A stretch of DNA of 64,000 nt from Laceyella sacchari (GTDB lineage Bacteria; Bacillota; Bacilli; Thermoactinomycetales; Thermoactinomycetaceae), in the NCBI RefSeq assembly GCF_004343255.1, contig NZ_SMDD01000003.1:309038-373037 (forward strand), given 5' to 3'. Made by a program: the position numbers and the translations under genes. Under the pieces are notes generated by a model, which was not told where the DNA came from, made no database searches, and saw only the letters and a program-made list of their open reading frames with translations. Of this stretch, positions 8,110 through 16,799 are shown one piece after another. Every line of letters begins with the position of its first letter. The stretch's first letter is position 1.

Positions 8110-8475
8110 TTAAAATATCAGCCGAAATGGCAAAACGATCAAGGAAACAATCACCGCGATGATGCCGACCGCAACCGCCCAGATTCCCCAACTGCTCCCA
8201 CGGCGTGCCGCAATCGCACCGATGATAATTCCCGCCGGCGCGAGAAGGAACGGCAACATAAAAAAGGAGAGCACTGCCAAAATAAGCGCGGTAATTCCCA
8301 GTCCCACCCCGCTGTTCTCCGTATCCGCACCTTCCCTCTCATTGTGTTCCTTGTTGTTGGTACGAATGGGAATGCCCGCAGGAGTTGGTGAAAACTCCGC
8401 CGCCACTTCCTCATCATGATCCAATTTGGACACGCGTCTTTCTTCGTCTGTATGTTGATTTGGTCTGTCAGCCAT
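8110..8475 (-). CDS. DUF4190-like membrane protein
   Basis: A 121-residue protein. The first 55 residues are hydrophilic and charged. Two hydrophobic segments follow (about 57-85 and 95-120), with small-residue patterns such as LGITALILAVLSFFMLP and GIIIGAIAARRG typical of DUF4190 proteins. Function is unknown; some Bacillus relatives are sporulation-associated. AGGAGGGG precedes the ATG. Monocistronic, with terminators on both sides. Confidence 0.65.
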   Translation of the reverse strand: MADRPNQHTDEERRVSKLDHDEEVAAEFSPTPAGIPIRTNNKEHNEREGADTENSGVGLGITALILAVLSFFMLPFLLAPAGIIIGAIAARRGSSWGIWAVAVGIIAVIVSLIVLPFRLIF

Positions 8476-8552
8476 CTTACCCCTCCTTTCTCGCTATCCT
8501 GCAGTTAGTATGCTCCTTTTTCCTATGGCTCTACCTGTTAATAAACCCCATT

Positions 8553-8600
8553 TGAAAAAGTAAAAAGCCCGCGGGAATACTTCGCGGACTTTTTATTTTC
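8553..8600 (-). terminator. Bidirectional intrinsic terminator downstream of the oppA-like gene
   Basis: AAAAG-CCGCG/CGCGG-CTTTT stem flanked by T-rich tracts in both directions. Between it and the oppA stop at 8775 I see no gene. Confidence 0.75.
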
Positions 8601-8774
8601 CAGGGGAACCCTGAACAGGCTTATTTGCAAATGGTTTTTCGATTGCTCACGGCGTCTGCCACCTAGCACAGGTAAACAGGTATCCAGCGATCCGAGTTGG
8701 CGCATAAGTGGTATAAAGTGAGCGCCCCCGACGCATAGGAAGCAGCTGGGAATCCGTCTTTATTCCCACACATA

Positions 8775-10391
8775 TTAATCGTTACCATCATTCACCTTGT
8801 CGGCTTGCGTATAATCTGACGGGCCTACCGGATGTCGAAGGATGCCGGTGATCCCACGTTGCTCCACTACCGCATTGGTATAGAAATACAATGGCGTCAA
8901 TGGTGCTTCCTCGATCAGGATTTTTTCCGCTTCATGGAGCAACCGGTCTCGCTCTTTGATATCTGCCGTATTGGCCACTTCCTTCAACAGCTCGTCGTAT
9001 TTAGCATTGCTCCAATTGGTTCGATTCATGGAATGTCCCGTTTGGAAGCTTTCCAGATAGTTGTACACATCGTTATAATCCGCCAAAAAACTGGACAAGG
9101 ACATCTTGTAATTTTGTGACCGCTCATCGGCAAAGAACACTTTTCGCTCTTTGGCCTGCAACCGGATGTTCACACCCAAGCCTTTGCGGATCATCTCTTG
9201 GACAGCTTCCGCCACTTTCTTATTCTTCTCATTAGAATTGCTGTACAGCAAAGTAACTTCCGGCAAATTGTCCCAACCTTCTTCTTTCATCCCTTCGGCC
9301 AACAGCTGCTTCGCTTCGGCGGTCTGATTATCCTGGATCAAATTGCCACCGATTTGGCGAAAATCGTTAGGCGCCGATGGATGCACATAGCCGTAAGCGG
9401 GTTGCTCTCCCCCGGCGATAATCTGTTGAGCAATGGTTTTACGGTCAATGGCAAGGGCAAATGCTTTACGCACTTTTTGATTGGTAAACGGCTCTTTTTC
9501 CACATTGAACCGGAAAAAAGCGAGTCCGTTCCCATCAGATGGTTTTAGCTTTCCACTCTCCATCAGGGAAGGAACCAAGTCGGCTGGAACCTGCGACTTT
9601 GACACGACGTCCAACTTACCCGTTTTAAACATCGTGTAGGCGGTCTTGTTATCGTTGATGACAGAGTAATGGAGGGTAGTCAGCTTCACCTTGTCTTTGT
9701 TATGATATTTTTCATTTTTTTCCGCCTTCAGTTCAGCGTCGTGCTTCCATTCGGCCAATTTGAAGGCGCCATTGCTCACATATGTTTTCGCTTCGGCATG
9801 CCAATTTGCATTTTGTGTGTCCACTTTCCGGTTAACCGGTGAAAAAGCAGGGTATGACACCAATTCCAAAAAAGACGGAGTGGGTTGTTTCAATTTTACC
9901 TCTAGCGTCATGTCATCAACCGCTTTCACGGCAACCTGGTCTTCCGTACCTTTGCCTGTGTTATACTCCTCCGCCCCTTCGATGAAGTAAAACAAAAAAG
10001 CGGTCTGGTAAGCTCGTTTCGGGTTGAGCGCACGTTTCCAAGCGTACTCAAAGTCATGGGCTGTCAATGGATCGCCATTGGACCAATAAGTTTTTTTTAA
10101 CTTGAAGGTGTAAGAAAGGCCATCTGCGCTCAACTCCGCTTTGTCCGCCACAGCTGGTTGCGGCTTGTGCGCCTTGTCCAAGCGCATCAACCCTTCAAAC
10201 AAATTGTGTGTCACGTCCAAAGTATCAGAGTCGAACGCATCAGCCGGATCAAGCGAAGTTGGTTCACCGCTCAAAATTAATTGCAATGTCTTGTCGTCCG
10301 CCGTGCCTTGGCCGGCCCCAGAGGTGCAACCGGAAAGACATCCGCTTGCCACTAAAAGGATAAGCAACGATATAAATCCAATCCGTTTCAC
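8775..10391 (-). CDS. Oligopeptide ABC transporter substrate-binding lipoprotein (OppA family)
   Basis: About 538 residues. A lipoprotein signal peptide ends in lipobox LSGC (Cys about 22). A family 5 extracellular solute-binding domain follows, with LILSGEPTSLDPADA near the N terminus and the characteristic YWSNGDPLTAHDFEYAWKR region. I place the start at the GTG at 10391, where GGGGGA lies six bases upstream; an upstream ATG at 10454 would put 21 non-hydrophobic residues before the signal. It captures peptides outside the membrane for import. No permease or ATPase genes are adjacent, so it is an orphan binding protein. Confidence 0.9.
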   Translation of the reverse strand: MKRIGFISLLILLVASGCLSGCTSGAGQGTADDKTLQLILSGEPTSLDPADAFDSDTLDVTHNLFEGLMRLDKAHKPQPAVADKAELSADGLSYTFKLKKTYWSNGDPLTAHDFEYAWKRALNPKRAYQTAFLFYFIEGAEEYNTGKGTEDQVAVKAVDDMTLEVKLKQPTPSFLELVSYPAFSPVNRKVDTQNANWHAEAKTYVSNGAFKLAEWKHDAELKAEKNEKYHNKDKVKLTTLHYSVINDNKTAYTMFKTGKLDVVSKSQVPADLVPSLMESGKLKPSDGNGLAFFRFNVEKEPFTNQKVRKAFALAIDRKTIAQQIIAGGEQPAYGYVHPSAPNDFRQIGGNLIQDNQTAEAKQLLAEGMKEEGWDNLPEVTLLYSNSNEKNKKVAEAVQEMIRKGLGVNIRLQAKERKVFFADERSQNYKMSLSSFLADYNDVYNYLESFQTGHSMNRTNWSNAKYDELLKEVANTADIKERDRLLHEAEKILIEEAPLTPLYFYTNAVVEQRGITGILRHPVGPSDYTQADKVNDGND

Positions 10392-10492
10392 ATCGATTCC
10401 CCCTTTTCCCTCGCCAATCCCTTCACTTTTCGCAATAAATGACGTAATAAACACATTATATTATATAAATAGAATAAACTGAATATTTTTGC

Positions 10493-10517
10493 GAAAAAAG
10501 AAGTGCGCAGGCGCACC
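10493..10517 (-). terminator. Short intrinsic terminator after the 127-residue unknown gene
   Basis: GTGCG/CGCAC stem with loop CAGG or its complement, followed on the minus strand by TTCTTTTTTCG. Confidence 0.6.
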
Positions 10518-10530
10518 CCTCATGCCACCT

Positions 10531-10914
10531 TCAATGCAACCGCTCATCCTTGGCCAACTGCCGATCCAGCATGGCATAGATGATGCTGATCGCCTGTACA
10601 TTCCATCCCATATCAACAAAACGAGCCCGCAAAGCCGCATGCACATCTACCGCCAGTCGCATCGGCGACACCTCAATCACAGTGACCACCAAATCATGCT
10701 TCAATCCCAACCCATTGGCATATTCCAGCATCACCTCACCTCTGGTACTATCAACATGAATCAGCCGAAAGCGAGATGCTTGAGCAGGAATCTGTTTGAG
10801 CGCGGCCACGGCGTTTGACAAACGGTCACGGTAATACCTTGTTCGCAACGCGTTCTCCTTGGCATCGTCACTGGTTTCCACCACGCCGCTGAAAAAACGC
10901 TGAAGTTTGGACAA
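10531..10914 (-). CDS. Conserved-looking cytosolic protein of unknown function
   Basis: A 127-residue protein with no signal peptide or membrane segment. An arginine-rich N-terminal portion (NALRTRYYRDR) is followed by alternating beta-like strands and a helical C terminus ending in AMLDRQLAKDE. The pattern is loosely reminiscent of DUF1499 proteins, but I do not assign a family. TTG start after GGGGGATGG. It lies 15 bases downstream of gpsB and shares its terminator, so it is probably in the same operon. Confidence 0.6.
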   Translation of the reverse strand: MSKLQRFFSGVVETSDDAKENALRTRYYRDRLSNAVAALKQIPAQASRFRLIHVDSTRGEVMLEYANGLGLKHDLVVTVIEVSPMRLAVDVHAALRARFVDMGWNVQAISIIYAMLDRQLAKDERLH

Positions 10915-10929
10915 ATCGCCATCCCCCTT

Positions 10930-11226
10930 TTATCTGAGCACCAATGATTCGAGATGTTCCAACCGGTTAAGGATGTTTTTAATCACTTCGTCATATTCCC
11001 CGCCGCTATTACCAACGGCCGCATGTGGCGCGGTGTTACCTGTGCGCCGGCCGGCGGCACTTTTGGCCTTTTTAAGCTGTTCCTTCAAATATTCGTTTTC
11101 CTGCAATACATCTTCATAGCTTTTTATGATTAAATCCAAAAATTCATTCACTTCCTCGATATCGTACCCTCTTATGGCATGCTTGAAATCTTTATTAAAG
11201 ATCTCCATCGGAGTGATTCTTTTCAT
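10930..11226 (-). CDS. gpsB: Cell division regulator GpsB (DivIVA family)
   Basis: A 98-residue protein. The N-terminal DivIVA-type membrane-binding and coiled-coil part (ITPMEIFNKDFKHAIRGYDIEEVNEFLD, split here for length by position 4-31) is followed by a low-complexity Gly/Ala/Asn linker (about 58-72). The short C-terminal trimerising helix is DVIKNILNRLEHLE-like. In Bacillales it shuttles PBP1 between division and elongation sites. The length matches B. subtilis GpsB. The genes for rodA and ftsW, members of the same growth machinery, lie only a few kilobases away. Confidence 0.9.
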   Translation of the reverse strand: MKRITPMEIFNKDFKHAIRGYDIEEVNEFLDLIIKSYEDVLQENEYLKEQLKKAKSAAGRRTGNTAPHAAVGNSGGEYDEVIKNILNRLEHLESLVLR

Positions 11227-11584
11227 CTACAACACGCTCCCCTTTGCATTCCATTTACATTCATTATATAAAAACATTTTCGATGAAACATCTTCTTTGT
11301 ATGAAGATTCAGATGCGTTGATGAATATATCCCATCTTATTTTATAGAATAACCAAGATTCCGTTTCTAAGGAAGAGTGAAATTTATTAAAAGTTCATTT
11401 TTCCTTTTGGAATGACACGGTTCCAGCCCATTTTCTTATAATGACTCCCTACAAAACCCATTACACCAATGCGTCCCCTTTCATCATGCCCTGATCGAAT
11501 CAATCCGGCTTCCGCCACGGCCGCTCAACCCTGCTGTTTCAACCAACGGCCAAATGACAAAACACCCAGTGATTTTTATAGAAA
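11227..11584. other. AT-rich gene-free stretch upstream of gpsB
   Basis: No open reading frame with a ribosome binding site is visible. On the minus strand TATAAT occurs at 11252-11257, about 26 bases before the gpsB start, as a candidate -10 element, but its -35 is poor. The remainder has no recognisable motif. Confidence 0.4.
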
Positions 11585-11615
11585 CAATAAAAGGGCGGTT
11601 GAAATTCTCCCGCCC
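11585..11615 (-). terminator. Intrinsic terminator after yhcN
   Basis: GGGCGG/CCGCCC stem followed by TTTTATTGTTTC on the minus strand. Confidence 0.75.
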
Positions 11616-11624
11616 CCAAATCCA

Positions 11625-12182
11625 TTATCTGGCTTCCGGAAAAGTCCGCCGAATCATATCCATCAAGTTTTTGAAAAAACCTTGCACTGGGCGACCTTGT
11701 CGCAAATCCTGGGCATAGTTGTTCATCTGCTTGACAAAATCAGGGTTTTGCGACACATACACGCGGCGGATGCTAGGATCAACAGCACGCACCCGAGCGG
11801 AAATTTGTCGGTTTAGGTCTTGGGATATTTTCCCGTCCCCAACTCTTTTTTTCAGCATCACTCCAAGGTAAGCGGTTCGGCCCATGATAATCGCCGAGGC
11901 GGAGTTCACTTGAGGCATGCGGGCCACTTCGTACGCCACATTGTCTGCCAACCGAACCCCCCGCGCCATGTTGTCATCCAAGGTGTCATAGCGGTTTCTG
12001 GCGACATTGGGATACTCCGGACGATTGATTTGTCTGTAAGTCCTGTCGGTTACTCTCGTTGTCCGCATGCCCTGATCTTGCCGTTTTTCCACCGCTTCTT
12101 TGTTATTGGTAGCACATCCGGTCAATGTCGCTACCAACAGCCCAGCGGCTACTGCGCCCGTCATCCATTTTCTACTGTTCAC
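11625..12182 (-). CDS. YhcN/YlaJ family sporulation lipoprotein
   Basis: A 185-residue protein with a lipoprotein signal ending LTGC (Cys about 23). The domain that follows contains NVAYEVARMPQVNSASAII and AYLGVMLK, characteristic of the YhcN/YlaJ family found in forespore inner membrane preparations and linked to spore germination or outgrowth. GTG start with GGGAGG upstream. A sigma-G-like promoter lies 40-70 bases upstream, consistent with forespore expression of B. subtilis yhcN. Confidence 0.88.
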   Translation of the reverse strand: MNSRKWMTGAVAAGLLVATLTGCATNNKEAVEKRQDQGMRTTRVTDRTYRQINRPEYPNVARNRYDTLDDNMARGVRLADNVAYEVARMPQVNSASAIIMGRTAYLGVMLKKRVGDGKISQDLNRQISARVRAVDPSIRRVYVSQNPDFVKQMNNYAQDLRQGRPVQGFFKNLMDMIRRTFPEAR

Positions 12183-12222
12183 ACGATCTGCCTCCCTTGG
12201 TTCAACTGGTTCCGCTCAGGGT

Positions 12223-12252
12223 TAGTATGGGTTGCGCCCCGGCGATTATGTG
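12223..12252 (-). promoter_or_regulatory. Sigma-G-like promoter of yhcN
   Basis: On the minus strand CATACTA (12223-12229) fits the sigma-G -10 consensus CATnnTA, and CACATA (12247-12252) is a partial -35, with a 17-base spacer. Known forespore regulation of yhcN in Bacillus supports this reading. Confidence 0.5.
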
Positions 12253-12295
12253 TCTAATCGCCAGTAGAGAATCAGGAAACTAAGGAGGTTATTGG

Positions 12296-12329
12296 CAAAA
12301 AAAACGGGAAAGCCCATTTGCTTTCCCGT
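12296..12329 (-). terminator. Intrinsic terminator after yugP
   Basis: ACGGGAAAG/CTTTCCCGT stem followed by eight T on the minus strand. Confidence 0.88.
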
Positions 12330-12330
12330 A

Positions 12331-13023
12331 TCAATCATCACTGCCATTTTGCAAAAGCAAAAGCACAATATATCGTAACAACTCCATCAAAGCGACCAAC
12401 GCTCCGGCAACATAGGTGAATGCAGCTGAACCCAACACCCGGTTGACTCCCCGCTCTTCCTCCACACCGTTGATAAACCCTTGCCGCGCCATGATTTGTT
12501 TGGCTCTGGCGCTGGCGTTAAATTCCACAGGCAGAGTCACCAAGTGGAAAAGAACCACTGTGGAAAAGAAAATAAGACCCAACACCAGAAGGCCGGCCAT
12601 ACGAAAAGCAACGCCAGCAAACAGCAGGAAGGGCGCCGCTCCGGATGTAAAGTTCAGTACCGGAACCATGCGGTGGCGAAATACCAATGCCCCGTAGGAC
12701 TCTTTATGTTGCAAGGCATGGCCGCACTCATGCGCCGCCACTGAAATAGCCGCGATCGAGTTTGAATAATAGACATCTTCGGACAAGCGGACAGCAGGCG
12801 CGGTCGGGTCATAATGGTCCGACAAACGTCCTGGCACCACTTGAACAGGTACATGGTGTAATCCATTGTCATCAAGAATGCGCCGGGCAACTTCAGCCCC
12901 GGTCATTCCCGATCTGGCTGCGACCCGCGACCAGCGGTTGAAATTACTTTTCACTCTCCACTGAGCCCATAGGGTCAACGCCAAACCGACAACAAATGTG
13001 AAACCAAACAATGCATTGATCAT
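12331..13023 (-). CDS. YugP-like membrane zinc metallopeptidase
   Basis: A 230-residue protein with an N-terminal membrane segment, the zinc-binding motif HECGH (about 98-102) and three further hydrophobic segments (about 120-160 and 205-225). It matches the neutral zinc metallopeptidase 2 (YugP) family, membrane-embedded proteases of unknown substrate. YugP-like LPVEFNASARAKQ is present. It is monocistronic. Confidence 0.85.
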   Translation of the reverse strand: MINALFGFTFVVGLALTLWAQWRVKSNFNRWSRVAARSGMTGAEVARRILDDNGLHHVPVQVVPGRLSDHYDPTAPAVRLSEDVYYSNSIAAISVAAHECGHALQHKESYGALVFRHRMVPVLNFTSGAAPFLLFAGVAFRMAGLLVLGLIFFSTVVLFHLVTLPVEFNASARAKQIMARQGFINGVEEERGVNRVLGSAAFTYVAGALVALMELLRYIVLLLLQNGSDD

Positions 13024-13140
13024 CTCTGTCCTTCCCCCCTATCATAACCTTACCCCGTTTCATCTAAAAACATGACAGCGATTTGATAGAAATCAATAAT
13101 TTGTAAAAATATAGGTTTGTTTTTCCAATTCCAAAACAGA

Positions 13141-13174
13141 ATAAATAGCACCCGGGCTTCTAAGCCATAGGTGC
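13141..13174 (-). terminator. Hairpin terminator after rodA
   Basis: GCACC/GGTGC with an inner GGCTT/AAGCC stem, followed by TATTTAT on the minus strand. The T tract is interrupted. Confidence 0.6.
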
Positions 13175-13192
13175 CATGAAGTGATATGCATT

Positions 13193-14347
13193 TCAAAAAG
13201 ACAGTGCATCCGTCTGGGTGCGCATACCCACATTGACCACAAATCCAATCGCCAGCATTTGCGTCAACAACGAACTGCCCCCATAGCTAATCAAGGGAAG
13301 AGGGATTCCCGTGATTGGCATCAAGCCGATCGTCATTCCGATATTTTGGTAGATTTGAAACACAAACATCCCCATGACTCCCGCCACAATATAGGTTCCA
13401 AATAGGTGATCCGAACGCAAGGCGACAACCAACATGCGGTATATCAATAGCAGATAGGCGCAAATGAGAATGCTGGCGCCGATAAAGCCGAATTCCTCTG
13501 CATAGACAGCGAAAATAAAGTCATTGTGCGGTTCTGGTATCCAATTACCTTGCGCCTGCGTCCCTTGATGGAAGCCCTTGCCATGTAACATACCGGAGCC
13601 AATCGCGATCTTTGCCTGTGTTGATTGGTAGCCCGCTCCCGACGGGTCAGATGCCGGATCGATGAAAATTTGAATCCGTTTGACCTGGTGCGGCTGAAGA
13701 ATGACGTGCAACAGCGGAGAGTCTGTAACATATAGAAGAAGAACGCTGCCCGCGATTGAACCAATGACCAAAAGCCCGCTCACAAACCATTTCCAATCGA
13801 GTCCGCTCACCAGCAACATGCTAAGCAGAATACCGAAGAGGATGAGTGACGTCCCCAAGTCAGGCTGTGCTAAAATAATGAGAAACGGCACCCCAAACAA
13901 CAAGCAAATGCGCCCAAGAGAAGACAGGTCGGACCAAGGGTGACCCTTTTTCTCCGCCAACACTTTGGCTAAAATCAAAATCAGGATCAGCTTCATCATT
14001 TCCGAAGGTTGAAACTGAAAACCACCGATGCGAAACCACAGCTGGGCACCGTTCACCTCGACCCCCAAACCGGGCACCATCACCAACAAGTTCAGCAACA
14101 CGCTGAAACCAAACAAAATGTACAGAAATCTCCCTTGTGACAAAATTTTATAATCCAACAGGAGAAAAATAGACATACATAGAAAACCCACTACATACCA
14201 TACAATCTGCTTATTTACATAAGTGGGGTCGGTGTAAGTTGCGCTCGATATGGCAACAATGCTGATAGTTGCCAATACCAATACCATCATGATAATAAAT
14301 GGATCAATGTTAAGAATTAAGAACCTCTTTTTCTGGACTGTTCTCAT
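13193..14347 (-). CDS. rodA: SEDS peptidoglycan polymerase RodA
   Basis: A 384-residue polytopic protein of the FtsW/RodA/SpoVE family, with about ten membrane segments. FQFQPSEMMKLILIL and GMTIGLMPITGIPLPLISYGGSS are SEDS signatures, and the latter is the C-terminal conserved loop. WIPEPHNDFIFAV places the catalytic-region Asp/Glu. NPSDP-like FIDPASDPSGAGYQ favours RodA over FtsW, making it the elongasome glycosyltransferase acting on lipid II. No class B PBP gene is beside it. GGGGCAAGG precedes the ATG. Confidence 0.9.
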   Translation of the reverse strand: MRTVQKKRFLILNIDPFIIMMVLVLATISIVAISSATYTDPTYVNKQIVWYVVGFLCMSIFLLLDYKILSQGRFLYILFGFSVLLNLLVMVPGLGVEVNGAQLWFRIGGFQFQPSEMMKLILILILAKVLAEKKGHPWSDLSSLGRICLLFGVPFLIILAQPDLGTSLILFGILLSMLLVSGLDWKWFVSGLLVIGSIAGSVLLLYVTDSPLLHVILQPHQVKRIQIFIDPASDPSGAGYQSTQAKIAIGSGMLHGKGFHQGTQAQGNWIPEPHNDFIFAVYAEEFGFIGASILICAYLLLIYRMLVVALRSDHLFGTYIVAGVMGMFVFQIYQNIGMTIGLMPITGIPLPLISYGGSSLLTQMLAIGFVVNVGMRTQTDALSF

Positions 14348-14636
14348 GATCCCTTGCCCCTTTTTTGCAATCAGAGTCTGACCATCACCTGTGACACTTC
14401 CTGACGACAGCGCACGGTACTACGCCGATTCGCCCCGTGCGCGGCTTTGCAGGTACAACTCCTGCGCCCGCGGACACGCTTGTCTTCAGTCCCGCCACAA
14501 CTAATCACAGCTTAACAAACGAACATGCGCTGGTAAACCTATTTTCCTGTTTCCCCGCCATCCCGGGAGGCGGAGCCGTTTACCATCACGCCATTTAGGA
14601 TAAAGGATAACTCTTCGCTAAAAGGAGATTGTAGTT
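14348..14636. other. Divergent rodA-ftsW intergenic region with strong hairpins
   Basis: About 290 bases with no gene. It holds an 8-bp stem GCGCACGG/CCGTGCGC (14410-14417 with 14435-14442) and GCAGG/CCTGC (14449-14465). Both would be in the rodA leader if transcription starts upstream of them on the minus strand. I cannot match them to a known riboswitch class. Confidence 0.4.
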
Positions 14637-15773
14637 ATGAAACGCGGCAAACCTGACTTTTGGCTGATTTTGATCACTTTTACCTTGTTAGGTATCGGCC
14701 TCATCATGGTGTTTAGCGCCAGTTATTTTAAAGGCTATGTGGATTTGCAGGACTCATACTATTTTTTCAAAAAGCAATTGGTCTACGGATTGTTGGGACT
14801 GGTGCTGTTTTTTGTGGTCTCCAACATCCCCTACCAAGTTTACCGCAAATACGTAGGGATTATCTTGTTTCTTTCGCTTTTCTTCCTATTGGCCGTACTT
14901 TTGTTCGGCGAAGTACGCAACGGCGCGCGCCGCTGGATCGACTTGGGCTTCTTTGATTTCCAGCCGTCGGAACTTGTGAAGCTAGGCATGATCATCTATA
15001 CCGCTTCGATCATGGTAAAAAAGCAACCCCTGTTGGACAATTTCAAGCGGGCCTTGTTACCGCCGCTGATCGTTATTGGCTTGGTCTCTTCCTTGTTGGT
15101 GTTGGAGCCCCACTTCAGCGCAACTGTTATCATCGTCACCACCTGCTTTGTGATCATTTTTTGCTCCGGCGCGCGCATCAAGCACCTAGCCTTATTGCTC
15201 ATGTCCGGCATCCCGGCCATGATTTTAATCATGCTGACTAGCGATTACCGGATCGAGCGTCTGCACACATTATTAAACCCGCTTAGCAATCCCAATGATG
15301 AAGGATACCAGATCATTCAATCGCTCATCGCCATCGGCCCCGGTGGCTTGACAGGAGTGGGATTGGGCGAAAGCATCCAAAAGCTCGCTTATCTGCCTGA
15401 AGCTCATACCGACTTCATCTTTTCCATCATCTCAGAAGAATTGGGGTTTGTCGGGGGATCGTTTGTGATTTTGTTGTTCATCCTGTTCATCGTGCGCGGA
15501 GTGTTGATCGCATTGCAGGCGCCCGACCAATTTGGCACACTGCTCGGAATCGGGATCGTCACTTTGATGGCCATCGAATCGATCTTTAACTTAGGTGTTG
15601 TCACTGCTCTGCTCCCCGTGACTGGCGTTCCTCTGCCGCTGATTAGCTATGGGGGGACAGCTCTGATTATCAAAATGATCGGCTTAGGCATGTTGCTTAA
15701 CATCTCTCGCTATCGCACCAAAAAAGAAAAGACAAGCAAGCGCCCAACCGTCGCTCGACCTGTCCATATGTAA
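14637..15773 (+). CDS. ftsW: SEDS peptidoglycan polymerase FtsW
   Basis: A 378-residue polytopic SEDS protein. It begins DFWLILITFTLLGIGLIMVFSAS, which is typical of FtsW, and includes NGARRWIDLGFFDFQPSEL, LPEAHTDFIFSIISEELGF and VTGVPLPLISYGGTA. It polymerises septal glycan with a class B PBP. AAAGGAG lies ten bases before the ATG. The basic C-terminal tail RYRTKKEKTSKRP is cytoplasmic. SpoVE is a close relative and cannot be fully excluded. Confidence 0.87.
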   Translation: MKRGKPDFWLILITFTLLGIGLIMVFSASYFKGYVDLQDSYYFFKKQLVYGLLGLVLFFVVSNIPYQVYRKYVGIILFLSLFFLLAVLLFGEVRNGARRWIDLGFFDFQPSELVKLGMIIYTASIMVKKQPLLDNFKRALLPPLIVIGLVSSLLVLEPHFSATVIIVTTCFVIIFCSGARIKHLALLLMSGIPAMILIMLTSDYRIERLHTLLNPLSNPNDEGYQIIQSLIAIGPGGLTGVGLGESIQKLAYLPEAHTDFIFSIISEELGFVGGSFVILLFILFIVRGVLIALQAPDQFGTLLGIGIVTLMAIESIFNLGVVTALLPVTGVPLPLISYGGTALIIKMIGLGMLLNISRYRTKKEKTSKRPTVARPVHM

Positions 15774-15815
15774 AACCAGGCCAAATCGGATGCGCATTCC
15801 GATTTGGCCTTTTTC
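15773..15815 (+). terminator. Terminator between convergent ftsW and thiG
   Basis: Thirteen-base stem AGGCCAAATCGGA/TCCGATTTGGCCT followed by TTTTTC on the plus strand. The minus-strand tail is only TTTTAC, so it may serve both genes with unequal strength. Confidence 0.88.
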
Positions 15816-15821
15816 ATGCAC

Positions 15822-16586
15822 TCAGTCCAACATGCCCTCTGTCGGACTGCTGGCCGTAGCCACAACCTTTTTGGGGATACGCCCAGCCTCCCAGCCCAGC
15901 CGTCCGGCTTCAACGGCCCATTTCATCGCCTGTGCCATTTTGACCGGATCTTTTGCTCCCGATACAGCCGTGTTTAACAACACCCCGTCAGCCCCCAATT
16001 CCATCGCTTGCGCCACATCGGCCGGAGAACCGATGCCCGCATCGATGATGACAGGCACAGGGGAATCTTCAATGATATAGCGGAGGTACAACGGATTTAA
16101 CAAGCCTTGCCCTGACCCGATAGGAGATCCTCCCGGCATGATCGCGTGGGCACCTGCTTCCCACAGTTTTCGTGCCAAGATCGGGTCGTCAGAAGTATAC
16201 GGAAGTACCGTGAACCCCTCTTCGACCAAGATCTTCGTCGCTTCCAGCGTGGCGATAGGATCAGGCAACAGGGTCTTCGTGTCAGCGATCACTTCAACCT
16301 TGATCATGTCGCACAAACCGGAAGCCCGGGCCAAATGCGCGATCCGCACCGCCTCATCCACCGTTTGGGCGCCGGCTGTGTTCGGCAAGAGCTTATATTT
16401 TGTCAAATCCAGCATCTCCAAAAAATTAGGCTGGTCTTGTTGATAAATATTCATGCGACGCACCGCAAAGGTCAGCACCTCCGTGCCTGATGCGTCTACC
16501 GCCTTTTTTTGCACCTCAAACGACGGGAATTTGCCAGTTCCCAAAAACAGACGAGAATGAAATGTATGATTTCCTATTTTGAGCAT
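15822..16586 (-). CDS. thiG: Thiazole synthase ThiG
   Basis: A 254-residue TIM-barrel enzyme. It contains FLGTGKFPS near the N terminus, a catalytic lysine in KVEVIAD, and phosphate-binding [14 protein letters not shown] near the C terminus. It joins 1-deoxyxylulose phosphate, dehydroglycine from ThiO and sulfur from ThiS thiocarboxylate to form the thiazole of thiamine. GGAGG lies nine bases before the ATG at 16586; the ATG at 16595 overlaps the thiS stop but directly abuts the SD. It is the last gene before a strong terminator. Confidence 0.93.
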   Translation of the reverse strand: MLKIGNHTFHSRLFLGTGKFPSFEVQKKAVDASGTEVLTFAVRRMNIYQQDQPNFLEMLDLTKYKLLPNTAGAQTVDEAVRIAHLARASGLCDMIKVEVIADTKTLLPDPIATLEATKILVEEGFTVLPYTSDDPILARKLWEAGAHAIMPGGSPIGSGQGLLNPLYLRYIIEDSPVPVIIDAGIGSPADVAQAMELGADGVLLNTAVSGAKDPVKMAQAMKWAVEAGRLGWEAGRIPKKVVATASSPTEGMLD

Positions 16587-16591
16587 ATGGC

Positions 16592-16795
16592 TCATCCTCC
16601 CCCCACAAATTGAACAATCTCTACTTGATCTCCATCTTGCAATCCCACACGCGGATAATCGTCTCGCATCAATACCGTCCGATTGTGTTCCACGACGATA
16701 ATGCGCGACACCAAATTTAAGGCGGCGACCAAATCAGCCACCGTCTCTGTGCCTTCAGCCACAGTGAATGGCTCTCCATTCAACTGAATGATCAC
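16592..16795 (-). CDS. thiS: Sulfur carrier protein ThiS
   Basis: A 67-residue ubiquitin-fold protein ending in FVGGG, with the Gly-Gly tail needed for adenylation and thiocarboxylation. I chose the GTG at 16795, preceded by GGAGGAGGG, giving the normal ThiS length. It sits between thiO and thiG. The activating enzyme ThiF is not encoded in this operon. Confidence 0.88.
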   Translation of the reverse strand: MIIQLNGEPFTVAEGTETVADLVAALNLVSRIIVVEHNRTVLMRDDYPRVGLQDGDQVEIVQFVGGG

Positions 16796-16799
16796 GTTT

